A stretch of DNA of 39,199 bases, from assembly GCA_016840095.1 (NCBI GenBank), contig JAEOSZ010000007.1:1-39199 (forward strand), given 5' to 3'. Position 1 is the stretch's first letter. Each line of letters opens with the position of its first letter. The position numbers were made by a program, and so were the translations under genes. This DNA is from Candidatus Heimdallarchaeota archaeon. Lineage in GTDB: Archaea > Asgardarchaeota > Heimdallarchaeia > Heimdallarchaeales > Heimdallarchaeaceae. Below are positions 7,883 through 15,626 of the stretch, one piece after another. The notes under the pieces are model-generated. The model was not told the origin of the DNA and ran no database searches. It was given only the letters and a program-made list of their open reading frames with translations.

Positions 7883-9178
7883 TTACTCCTTTAGATTTTC
7901 TGCTAATAATGATCTGAATCTAAATTGAGCATTTTCAGCTATTCTTTTCATTTTCTGCGCGTTATGTCTAGATTCAAGGTAGTGAAAATGAAAACTCATC
8001 TTACCGCGCATTGTATAAACTAAAACTGTAATTGCACCTATTGCGAAAGAAACAGCTCCAGAAAATGAATCAATAGAAAATTTCTCAGAATCAAGCTTAA
8101 TTCCTAATCTATCTAAGGAACCTAAATTTGTAATCGCAAAAGCTTCCTGATTACCAGCTATTTCAATGAACATAGGACCAAACTCGTTGAGAATATTGAG
8201 AGGTACTCCAGTATGAACCATTTTATGTATTTTGTAGACTTTTTTGTCTCGGAGTTTCAAGTACAAACTACTCTGATATCTTTTCGCATTTTTCCAGAAA
8301 TCCTTTCTTTCTTTATACTTCTTTCTTACTACAGTACCTCCTGCATAAAGCCCAAATGATTCACCTATCGGATAAGCAAGCCTATCTCTAAGGTTTACTG
8401 GATTATTTATTGTAGAGATATGTGGGAGAAACAATGTACAAACTGCACTATGAACCGCTAAATTATTCTTCTTGCATAACTTAAGAAATAGATTTGTTTC
8501 TTCTTCACTCAACTCCCATTTGATTAGCTTTAGATCATCCTTTTTGTAATCATCAGCATGAATAACATCCGTTTTTCTTTTACCAAATTTTAGGAAATAG
8601 TAGATTCTCATTAAGAAGAACATCACTTTAGTTCGAAACATATTTTTGGGAATCCTTTTTCTGACTTCACTAGGAAATATGTCTTCTTGTTTAATAGGCG
8701 TGAGTAAAGGGGAGGGTTCAGAATCTGGATAATTTAAGAAATGTATAAGATCTCTTGTCAAAAAAACCATTGATAAACCATCAGTTATTGTATGTTGAGC
8801 ACAAAGGATTAAATCAGCCTGCTCTTTTGAATGTAGTAATGTTGTCCTGAATAAGGGCAATTGTTTCTTCTCATACTCGAAGGGAGTCTCTAGATTTTCA
8901 AGAAAGAGAGAATTTGTTCTTGAATCATTTTCATATTTTGTAATTGTTAGTGGAATCTTCTTGACTCCTTCAGATGTAAACCAATAAGCATCATTTTCAT
9001 CAGCTTCTATTCTTACTTTCAGTAAAGGATGTCGGTTTTGAGCTTTATTCAGAGCTTCCTTAAGTTCTTCTTCAGTAATCTTACCTTTGATTCTTAAAAC
9101 AATAACTAAATTGTAAGGTTGACTTATTGAAAAATTCAGATACTCTAAATCATTTAGTTTTCTTCTCATAAGAATCAT
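7883..9178 (-). CDS. Condensation-domain-like acyltransferase
   Basis: This 431-residue protein has the two-lobed chloramphenicol-acetyltransferase/condensation fold layout. The catalytic HxxxDG motif is present as AQHTITDGLSM (His129, Asp133). The N-terminal lobe begins YLNFSISQPYNLVIVLRIKG, with EELKEALNKAQNRHPLLKVRI typical of condensation and PapA5 or alcohol-acetyltransferase proteins. The second lobe ends with AFAITNLGSLDRLGI, matching the conserved strand before the channel. Stand-alone members join an acyl chain to an alcohol or amine, for example wax ester, phenolic ester or lipopeptide precursors. No carrier-protein or adenylation domain lies next to it, so this is not an NRPS module. 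It is paired with the hydrolase downstream, suggesting opposing ester-forming and ester-cleaving steps on one lipid or small molecule (inference). Confidence 0.8.
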   Translation of the reverse strand: MILMRRKLNDLEYLNFSISQPYNLVIVLRIKGKITEEELKEALNKAQNRHPLLKVRIEADENDAYWFTSEGVKKIPLTITKYENDSRTNSLFLENLETPFEYEKKQLPLFRTTLLHSKEQADLILCAQHTITDGLSMVFLTRDLIHFLNYPDSEPSPLLTPIKQEDIFPSEVRKRIPKNMFRTKVMFFLMRIYYFLKFGKRKTDVIHADDYKKDDLKLIKWELSEEETNLFLKLCKKNNLAVHSAVCTLFLPHISTINNPVNLRDRLAYPIGESFGLYAGGTVVRKKYKERKDFWKNAKRYQSSLYLKLRDKKVYKIHKMVHTGVPLNILNEFGPMFIEIAGNQEAFAITNLGSLDRLGIKLDSEKFSIDSFSGAVSFAIGAITVLVYTMRGKMSFHFHYLESRHNAQKMKRIAENAQFRFRSLLAENLKE

Positions 9179-9236
9179 CTATTTTGCTTTGATTCTACTA
9201 CTTTTCAATTCCAGCTATGCATAATAGATGAGGAAT

Positions 9237-9250
9237 CTATAAATATATTT
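9237..9250 (+). promoter_or_regulatory. TATA-like box upstream of the 290-residue hydrolase gene
   Basis: CTATAAATATATTT ends 15 bases before the ATG at 9266 and its centre is about 23 bases from it, so the transcript would be leaderless or nearly so. It lies in the 87-base divergent gap between this gene and the minus-strand acyltransferase. Confidence 0.5.
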
Positions 9251-9265
9251 GCTAAGTAAGTAAAG

Positions 9266-10138
9266 ATGATGTGTGGATACAAAAGAATGTTGAAACAAAG
9301 TAATAACAGAATCAACAAAATAAAATCCCAGGTATATAAATCAAAATTTGGTAATATTGAACACCTAATAGAGGGAGAAGGAACTCCAATTCTTATTCTT
9401 CATGGAGTATCTGGAGGTATTGATCAAGGTATCGGGTTATCAAATAGCTTCCTTAGCAGAAGATATAGGTTCGTATTTATTTCGAGATTCGGTTATTTGA
9501 AATCTGAAATACCAGAAAATCCAAGTGTCGAGAAACAAGCTGATGCATATAAGGAACTGTTAGATTATCTAAAAATTAATAATGCTATAATTTATGCAAA
9601 TTCAGCTGGAAGTACATCAGCTTTGCAATTAGCAATTAAGTACCCACAAGTTTGCAATGGATTAATACTTCAATCAGCAAATGCACCGCTAGGATATACT
9701 CCAGGAACTCCACCAAAGTTTATCTTCAAATCGAATTTTCTTTACTGGTTCTTTCTAAAGTTATTTGGGAAAATGATGTTCTCAATGTTTCTTCCTAAAT
9801 CAATCCACAAAGAGCTTTCAAAGGAGGAGAAGAATGAGCTTATGGAAGGAGTATTTTTCTCAGTATTGCCTGTTACAGAAAGAACTAGAGGTATCTTATT
9901 TGATACATTTGTTTCTAATCCCACAATAGAAGAGGATATTGCTTTTGAGAAAATAAAAACTCCTACACTAATACTCAATGCTATTGATGATCCAGCAACT
10001 AAAATTTCAGGAGCTAGGACATTAGCAGAGAAGATAAAGGATAGTAAACTTGTTGAATTTAAAACAGGTGGACATTTGTTACACAATCAAGATGAAAAGG
10101 TTAAGAAAGAGATAGATAAATTTATAGAAAATCTATAA
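9266..10138 (+). CDS. Alpha/beta hydrolase
   Basis: The protein has 290 residues with the hydrolase core in order: PILILHGVSGG (oxyanion loop), YANSAGSTSALQLA (nucleophile Ser in the ANSAGS elbow), LILNAIDDPAT (acid) and TGGHLLHN (His). A cap region rich in aromatic residues (NFLYWFFLKLFGKMMFSMFLP) lies between the nucleophile and the acid and may favour hydrophobic substrates or membrane contact. Residues 1-30 are basic and poorly conserved, so the exact start among the early ATGs is uncertain. It stands divergent to the acyltransferase/hydrolase pair, an arrangement compatible with shared regulation. The substrate is unknown. Confidence 0.83.
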   Translation: MMCGYKRMLKQSNNRINKIKSQVYKSKFGNIEHLIEGEGTPILILHGVSGGIDQGIGLSNSFLSRRYRFVFISRFGYLKSEIPENPSVEKQADAYKELLDYLKINNAIIYANSAGSTSALQLAIKYPQVCNGLILQSANAPLGYTPGTPPKFIFKSNFLYWFFLKLFGKMMFSMFLPKSIHKELSKEEKNELMEGVFFSVLPVTERTRGILFDTFVSNPTIEEDIAFEKIKTPTLILNAIDDPATKISGARTLAEKIKDSKLVEFKTGGHLLHNQDEKVKKEIDKFIENL

Positions 10139-10184
10139 AGAAATTCAAAGTTTTTCAAGTCATTCTCACTTTCTTTTAAATACC

Positions 10185-10196
10185 CGACATATGTCG
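10185..10196. promoter_or_regulatory. 12-bp perfect palindrome, candidate operator
   Basis: CGACATATGTCG is a perfect 12-base palindrome in an otherwise AT-rich intergenic stretch. It sits immediately downstream of a TATA-like TTTTAAATA (about 10174-10182) and upstream of the tiny basic gene at 10243. The half-site word CGACAT also occurs at 4619-4624, upstream of the paralogous tiny gene. Binding by a dimeric repressor would block initiation from this promoter. The binding protein is unknown. Confidence 0.4.
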
Positions 10197-10242
10197 CATA
10201 AAGACTAATACGCTTGATGATTATTGTATACCTGTGATAAAT

Positions 10243-10419
10243 ATGGCAACACAAAACAAAAAGAAGATTCTGGGTTTAGGTTTTCGCTTCTATGAACCTA
10301 AATCAAAACAAAACAGGAATCGTAACAAACTACATAGAAGAAATAGTCATATAGCACATAAGAATTACAGTAAATCTCGAGTAAGAGCGACTTTTAATTC
10401 AATGTTTTATGGCTACTAA
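10243..10419 (+). CDS. Tiny basic protein with C-terminal NSMFYGY motif
   Basis: From the ATG at 10243 the protein has 58 residues: MATQNKKKILGLGFRFYE, a strongly basic Asn/Arg/Lys/His-rich middle (QNRNRNKLHRRNSHIAHKN) and the ending ATFNSMFYGY. It is the paralogue of the 59-residue product of 4669-4848. The two share the basic middle and the aromatic C-terminus but little of the first 20 residues. The frame could be read from GTG at 10234, but that GTGAT is better seen as the ribosome-binding site of the ATG. No known family is recognised. Composition suggests RNA, DNA or ribosome association, and the invariant last eight residues suggest a docking or recognition tail. Confidence 0.65.
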   Translation: MATQNKKKILGLGFRFYEPKSKQNRNRNKLHRRNSHIAHKNYSKSRVRATFNSMFYGY

Positions 10420-10565
10420 AGAGATTAATAAGTGAATAAAATTCACTATTTTTCATTTTAATTTTCAAATAAATAAAAAATAATTACTAAGAAATTTTGA
10501 CTTATTTTGTAGGAATCTATTAATATTGTTACTCAAGTTCTACCTTATTGATAGAGGTTTTCTAC

Positions 10566-12212
10566 ATGGATATTGAGACAGATATTCTCATCATTGGAGG
10601 AGGCAGTGCTGGTACTATGGCCGCTGTTGTTGCTAAAGAACAAAATCCAGCTGCTGATGTAACAATTATTGAAAAGGGAGAAATCAGCAGAAGCGGATCT
10701 ATTGCTATGGGTATGGATGCACTAAATATAGTAGTTCAACCAGGAATTACTACACCTGAACTCTATATGAAATCAGCTAAAATAGCTACTGAAGGTATCT
10801 TAGATTACAAACCCAGTTACGCTATGGCTGAAAGAAGTTATTCTATATTAAAAAGACTAGAGGAATGGGGCATTCGTTTTCCTAAAGACGAAGAGAATAA
10901 CTACATTTCTTTACAAGTTCATGCTAAAGGAAGTTTTCTTCTAGAGATGGATTCTCCTGATCTTAAACTTGTCTTAGCTAAAAAGGTCAAAGAAGCTGGT
11001 GTTAATGTTATTAATAGGACAATAGTTACAAAACTCCTAGTTAAGAATAATCAAATCTATGGAGCTATGGGATTCAATATTCGCACAGGAGAATTCATTG
11101 TCTGCAAAGCTAAAGCAACTATTTTAGCTAATGGTGGTTGTGCAAGATTCTCTCTTCCCAATTCAGGATATCTTCATGGAACATTTGATTATCCAGGAAA
11201 TGCAGGTGACGGATATTCTTTAGCCTATAGAGCTGGAGCTCAATTAACTGGATTTGAATTTGCTCAATGTTCTCCTTTGATAAAAGACATCAATTGTCCT
11301 CTACTTTATATTACTCTTACTAGAGGAGCGGAAGTTGTCAACGCTCATGGAGAAACAATTGATCTGGAATATGTTTCTACTCAAAATATGCTTAAGGAAC
11401 TTCGAAAAGGCAAAGGTCCAATTTTCATCAAGATGAATCATCTTTCTGAAGAAAGAATTCAGGAAATTGAAAGAATACTTTTTACAGTAGAAAGACCGAT
11501 TCAAAAGAAATTCTGGGAAAACCGAGGGATTGATTTTCGTCAAGGACTTATTGAATTAGGCGAAACAGAATATCAGCTCTGTGGAGGTCATGGAATGACT
11601 GGTATAGTAGTTAACGAAAAAGCAGAAACTACTTTGAAAGGTTTATATGCTGCAGGAGATGTTGCTTGTGTACCCTTCCAACACTTGACAGGAGCTTTTG
11701 TCTTTGGTGAAGTAGCAGCTGAAGAAGCTGTTAAATTTGTTAAAAAAATTGACTTTGGAGAGGTAGATAAAAGTCTAATTAATGAAGAGGAAAGAAGATT
11801 ACAATCCATAATGGATAGGAACAAAATAGGCACTATTTCAGTTCAGGAATTTGAATATAAAGTTCGTAGAACAATAAGTGATTATGCTATTCCTCCAAAA
11901 AATGCAACAAAACTGAAGCGTTTCCTGTGGTGGTTACCAAGATTCAGAGAGGAGATGAAAGATATTCAGATTACAGATCATCATGAGTTAAGCAAGTTCG
12001 AAGAGATAAGGTTCATTCTAGATAGTGCTGAACTTTCTGTACATGCTTCACTTGCTAGAGAGGAGAGTCGTTGGGGATGGTTCCATTATAGAACCGATTT
12101 TCCCGAAAAGGATGATAAGAATTGGCTAAAACATGTAGTATTAGAATTAGGATTAAAGTCAGGAGAAGTACAAACGTATTTAGTTCCAATAGATAAAGGA
12201 GGAGAGAACTAA
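10566..12212 (+). CDS. FAD-dependent oxidoreductase, AprA/fumarate-reductase flavoprotein superfamily
   Basis: From the ATG at 10566 (AGAGGT about ten bases upstream) the protein has 548 residues. It opens with the FAD-binding Rossmann motif ILIIGGGSAGTMAA and continues with EKGEISRSGSIAMGMDALN, a pattern typical of the adenylylsulfate reductase alpha/fumarate reductase group. A second FAD contact, LKGLYAAGDVACVPF, lies near residue 365, and GGHGMTGIVVNE precedes it at the usual place. The C-terminal third (helical, ending RTDFPEKDDKNWLKHVV) matches the capping region of this family. It is somewhat shorter than typical AprA. It overlaps the ferredoxin gene by one base, so the two probably form a flavoprotein/iron-sulfur heterodimer like AprAB. 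Whether the substrate is APS, sulfite or an organic acid is not shown; no sat or qmo genes are nearby. Confidence 0.85.
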   Translation: MDIETDILIIGGGSAGTMAAVVAKEQNPAADVTIIEKGEISRSGSIAMGMDALNIVVQPGITTPELYMKSAKIATEGILDYKPSYAMAERSYSILKRLEEWGIRFPKDEENNYISLQVHAKGSFLLEMDSPDLKLVLAKKVKEAGVNVINRTIVTKLLVKNNQIYGAMGFNIRTGEFIVCKAKATILANGGCARFSLPNSGYLHGTFDYPGNAGDGYSLAYRAGAQLTGFEFAQCSPLIKDINCPLLYITLTRGAEVVNAHGETIDLEYVSTQNMLKELRKGKGPIFIKMNHLSEERIQEIERILFTVERPIQKKFWENRGIDFRQGLIELGETEYQLCGGHGMTGIVVNEKAETTLKGLYAAGDVACVPFQHLTGAFVFGEVAAEEAVKFVKKIDFGEVDKSLINEEERRLQSIMDRNKIGTISVQEFEYKVRRTISDYAIPPKNATKLKRFLWWLPRFREEMKDIQITDHHELSKFEEIRFILDSAELSVHASLAREESRWGWFHYRTDFPEKDDKNWLKHVVLELGLKSGEVQTYLVPIDKGGEN

Positions 12213-12406
12213 TGCCTTTAATCGTTGATAGGGAACTTTGTACTAGTTGTGCAGAGTGTGTTGAACGTTGTCCTATGGATATCATCAGGTTGAATGATAA
12301 GGGATTTCCATATCAGAAATATGATGAATGTTGGTATTGCATGGTCTGTGAAGAAGATTGTCCTGAAAAAGCTTTAGTCATAGACTTACCATTTCAAGTA
12401 AAATAA
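12212..12406 (+). CDS. 2[4Fe-4S] ferredoxin, AprB-like partner of the flavoprotein
   Basis: The protein has 64 residues with two complete cluster motifs: CTSCAECVERCP and CWYCMVCEEDCP, each CxxCxxCxxxCP. The ATG shares its A with the TAA stop of the flavoprotein gene, and GGAGAG lies just upstream within the end of that gene, so translation is coupled. Its job is most likely electron transfer to or from the FAD of the upstream subunit. It is much shorter than classical AprB, lacking its C-terminal extension. A decayed copy of its C-terminal half lies at 14590-14685, beyond the next gene. Confidence 0.93.
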   Translation: MPLIVDRELCTSCAECVERCPMDIIRLNDKGFPYQKYDECWYCMVCEEDCPEKALVIDLPFQVK

Positions 12407-12540
12407 AAAATGATCTAATTCAATTAATCTAGTTTTCATATTCTCCAATATAATCATCTTAGGTTCAACTTATTCTTCAGATTCAAGTTAAATTAATATA
12501 GTTGGATGAGAATCATGCTTGTTTTTCAAACCTAAAAGAG

Positions 12541-14547
12541 ATGGAAAATATGAGATTTAGAACATTCATTAAAAGAAAAGAAATTATTCTTCTGATATTA
12601 TTACTATCAATTTTATCTTTCAATGGAGAAAGAAGTCATATTAATGCAGTGGCTGATGAATATGTAGGTAATGAGGGTGAGATTCTAAGTTTAACAAGTC
12701 ATCCAGCCTTTAATATAACACATAATGATAATTTTACAGACTATAGTTCAGGTGGAACTGGAGCTGTTGATGACCCATATATTATAGAAAACTACAATAT
12801 AACAACAACTGATTACAATGGTATCTATGTAACAGGAACAACTTTGTACTTCGTAATACAAAATTGTTATGTTGATGCAGACTATAGAGGGATTTACATC
12901 GTAAATGTTGCAATGAATACCTCTAGATTGATAAACAACACTTGTGTAAACAATGATGGCTATGGAATCTGGATAGAATCATCTTTCTTCAGTACGTTGC
13001 AGAATAACAACTGTTCAAATAATGGGAACGGAATCTACCTTACTGGTGCGTCAAGAGGAACTCTGGTCAATAATACATGTAATAACAATATTGGAAATTC
13101 AGGTATTGGAATAACTTCTTCTACTTATGTACTTCTTGAAAATAATACCTGTAATAGCAATAAACATGGAATTTATCTAAATTGGGCAGATAATTCTTGG
13201 GTAATCAAAAACACTTTCAATAACTGTTGGAGAGGTATAAATTCTTTATCTACGGATAATGTAGATATATTAAACAATACTATGAATTCATTTTCTTCAG
13301 CTGGAATACATATATCGGGAGGATCGAGTTTTACTATTGGATACAATTCGTTGAAATTCGGTTTAAATGGAATCTATTTAATGGAAAATTCTGATACTGC
13401 AGTAATAATCAACAATACAATTTCAAACAATGTAAATATAGCTTTATGGCTTGAAGCATGCCATCACACAATAATTGCTAATAACACAATTTCCAACAAT
13501 TATAAAGGCTTGCAAATTGAACATACTACTAATTGTACAATAGAAAATAATACTTTCAGTAATCATAAGAATGGGAATTATATTACTAATTGTCCAGAAT
13601 TAACAATACAGAATAACTACTTCTACAATGATGGATTGGAATTTTATGTATCAGATCTAACAAACTATCTGACCTGTACCTTTGTAAATAACTGGGTGAA
13701 TGATAAGGAATTAGGTTTCTTCTTTAATGCAAACAGCATAATCATTTCTGCAACAATATATGGGCAGCTAATTCTTATCAATTGTTCAGATATTAGTATA
13801 ACCAACCAGCAGTTGAATAGCACTTCAACAGGAATCAGTTTGCATTACTGTGAAGATATCACAATTGAAAATAGCAATTGTTATAATAACAGCATCAACG
13901 GAATATACTTCATTAAATGTGATATTATTACAATACATGAAAATAGGTCCTATAATAACACTTTATCTGGAATACATGCTGAAGGTACAACTGGAACTTC
14001 AATAAATTCTAATATATGTTCAAATAACACATATGGAATTTACTTGAGAGATTCACCATCTTCTGAGATTTTCAACAACACATGTGAAAACAATAGCCAA
14101 TACGGAATTTACCTTTATGGTAGTGGAGGGATTGAGAGCCCTTGGTTCATCTTAGATGTTCGAAAAGCTCCTTCTGATTCTTGCTTGATAACTTACAACA
14201 AACTAATCAGCAATACAGAATATGGAATCTACATAGAGACTGATAACAATAAAATCTACAATAACACCTTTATCAATAACAATCAAGGTGGTACCAGTCA
14301 AGCATATGATGAAGGAACAGGAAATACCTGGTATGATACTGCATCAAATCTAGGAAACTACTGGAATGAGTGGGTCAGTGGTTCATATAGCATTGATGGC
14401 TCTTCAAGTTCTGAAGATCCTTATCCCCTTTCAGAAATACCTATTCCACCAATCATATCTGAATATTTATACAAAAATATCTTCTTGATTTTCACCATTC
14501 TTCCTCTAATACTGATAGGATTTATAGTGCTTAAAAGAAAGAAATGA
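12541..14547 (+). CDS. NosD-like parallel beta-helix surface protein
   Basis: The protein has about 668 residues from the ATG at 12541 (an ATG at 12550 and a TTG at 12502 are alternatives). A signal segment (EIILLILLLSILSF) is followed by a conserved entry module, GGTGAVDDPYIIENYNITTT, then about 20 right-handed beta-helix (PbH1) turns rich in the pattern NNT-x-x-N-x-x-GIYL, as in NosD and plasmin-sensitive surface proteins. Near the end, LGNYWNEWVSG and EDPYPLSEIPI are typical closing motifs. A C-terminal helix (IFLIFTILPLILIGFIVL) with KRKK anchors it. Such proteins bind or process polysaccharides, or act as adhesins. No catalytic residues can be assigned. It lies between the ferredoxin gene and a decayed ferredoxin copy. 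Confidence 0.85.
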   Translation: MENMRFRTFIKRKEIILLILLLSILSFNGERSHINAVADEYVGNEGEILSLTSHPAFNITHNDNFTDYSSGGTGAVDDPYIIENYNITTTDYNGIYVTGTTLYFVIQNCYVDADYRGIYIVNVAMNTSRLINNTCVNNDGYGIWIESSFFSTLQNNNCSNNGNGIYLTGASRGTLVNNTCNNNIGNSGIGITSSTYVLLENNTCNSNKHGIYLNWADNSWVIKNTFNNCWRGINSLSTDNVDILNNTMNSFSSAGIHISGGSSFTIGYNSLKFGLNGIYLMENSDTAVIINNTISNNVNIALWLEACHHTIIANNTISNNYKGLQIEHTTNCTIENNTFSNHKNGNYITNCPELTIQNNYFYNDGLEFYVSDLTNYLTCTFVNNWVNDKELGFFFNANSIIISATIYGQLILINCSDISITNQQLNSTSTGISLHYCEDITIENSNCYNNSINGIYFIKCDIITIHENRSYNNTLSGIHAEGTTGTSINSNICSNNTYGIYLRDSPSSEIFNNTCENNSQYGIYLYGSGGIESPWFILDVRKAPSDSCLITYNKLISNTEYGIYIETDNNKIYNNTFINNNQGGTSQAYDEGTGNTWYDTASNLGNYWNEWVSGSYSIDGSSSSEDPYPLSEIPIPPIISEYLYKNIFLIFTILPLILIGFIVLKRKK

Positions 14548-14567
14548 GGTAATTTTACCTCTTTTTT
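14546..14567 (+). terminator. Hairpin plus T-run terminator
   Basis: GAGGTAA pairs with TTACCTC across a two-base loop (14546-14552 with 14555-14561) and is followed at once by TTTTTT. The stem begins inside the TGA stop codon of the beta-helix gene. It has the form of an intrinsic terminator, uncommon but not unknown in archaea. Confidence 0.6.
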
Positions 14568-14589
14568 ATCTATTTTTTGTAAACAAAAT

Positions 14590-14685
14590 AATTCTCTAAT
14601 TCCGAACGACAGATATTTTATTTGTATCTGTGAAGAAGATTGTTCTGAAAAAGTAATAGAGGAATTACCATTCAAAGTAAACTAG
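14590..14685 (+). pseudogene. Remnant of a second ferredoxin (C-terminal half)
   Basis: In one frame the sequence reads NSLIPNDRYFICICEEDC, then SEKVIEELPFKVN and a stop. This closely follows the end of the ferredoxin at 12212-12406 (CMVCEEDCPEK, DLPFQVK). The first cluster motif, the start codon and the proline of the last CP are missing, so it cannot be a working ferredoxin. DNA identity is high over the final 60 bases. It appears to be what is left of a duplicated ferredoxin gene, now separated from the intact copy by the beta-helix gene. Confidence 0.75.
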
Positions 14686-14712
14686 TACTTATCATTTTGA
14701 GAATCTGAAAAT

Positions 14713-14723
14713 GGTTTAAAAAG
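14713..14723 (+). promoter_or_regulatory. TATA-like box for the exported-protein/wHTH pair
   Basis: GGTTTAAAAAG is centred 30 bases before the ATG at 14748, and no ribosome-binding site is seen, which fits a leaderless or very short-leader transcript for the two-gene unit 14748-16333. Confidence 0.45.
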
Positions 14724-14747
14724 AGCATTGAAATTGATTTAATTGAA

Positions 14748-15626
14748 ATGAAAATCTATAGAATACTGAGATACTTTGAAATACTCTTCTTACTGGTTAT
14801 AATACTAACACCAGTAGTAATCGTATCAACTCCCTTAAGGATACACTTCGGACCAACTCAAATTGGTTTTAGAGAGGGAGACATTATTCAGCTAACAATC
14901 AATGATTATTCTTTTGATTACAATCTCTCTTATCTTAACGACTATAATGTAACTGCAGGACTTTACCTAGGTCCTTTCTTCAACTTTGATGAATTAGAGA
15001 AAAAAGATACTTACACAATTGAAGAATTGATGTCTGTGTCCTATAACATCAATTTATTTCAAGGTAACACATCTTCTCATTTACAATATGATTTTCAAAT
15101 AGATTCAATAGGTAAAAAGAAAAGGTATGCAAATGTATCTATTGTCAATAGTACTAAGAGCTTTATAGTCTCAAGATTATATAATCTTGAACCTGCTCCT
15201 TTCTTTGATACTTCGTTAGCTTACGGTTTAACATTCTCTACTGAGGTAGATAATTCCACAATAAGCTATATTCATTTGAGAAGAATTTTTCTATTCTCAA
15301 CTTCAGAAACTAGAGACGCACTGAATTGGTACAGTAGACACGGTATGTTTTATCCCTTTTATGACTTTTCTAGATATGACAAAGATACCTTTAGAACTGT
15401 ACACTTCTATGAAAATTATTTCACATCAACTACTTACATACTTCAAGAAGGAAGCAATAACTTAAAGGAAGTTAGCTCACATTTCGCAGGTTTGGAATAT
15501 CTACTGAATACTGGTGATAACTTTCAATCCAATATAACAACTTATCTAGGATTACCAACTCAAAGTTATTGGAACTTTGATGTAAATTTTGATTTGAGAT
15601 ACTTCAGAGGGGGAGAAGAAATATGA
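14748..15626 (+). CDS. Exported protein with N-terminal membrane helix, partner of the membrane regulator
   Basis: The protein has 292 residues. A hydrophobic N-terminal helix (YFEILFLLVIILTPVVIVS) acts as signal peptide or anchor. The remainder is polar and aromatic with frequent NxS/T sequons (NVT, NTS, NVS, NST), so it is expected outside the cell. No enzyme motif or known domain is recognised. It ends with a 4-base ATGA overlap with the following membrane-anchored winged-helix gene, so the two are translationally coupled and probably act together. A reasonable inference is that it senses an external ligand or envelope state and passes it to that regulator. It could also simply be a surface protein regulated by its partner. 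Confidence 0.7.
   Translation: MKIYRILRYFEILFLLVIILTPVVIVSTPLRIHFGPTQIGFREGDIIQLTINDYSFDYNLSYLNDYNVTAGLYLGPFFNFDELEKKDTYTIEELMSVSYNINLFQGNTSSHLQYDFQIDSIGKKKRYANVSIVNSTKSFIVSRLYNLEPAPFFDTSLAYGLTFSTEVDNSTISYIHLRRIFLFSTSETRDALNWYSRHGMFYPFYDFSRYDKDTFRTVHFYENYFTSTTYILQEGSNNLKEVSSHFAGLEYLLNTGDNFQSNITTYLGLPTQSYWNFDVNFDLRYFRGGEEI

Noticed and set aside
10566..12406. Dissimilatory sulfate reduction locus
   Set aside because: Only the AprA-like and short ferredoxin genes are there. Sat, Qmo and Dsr genes are absent, and the substrate cannot be read from the motifs.
14421..14675. A minus-strand ORF opposite the end of the beta-helix gene
   Set aside because: It overlaps the anchor of the surface protein, a terminator hairpin and the ferredoxin remnant. 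All three are better explained by the plus strand.
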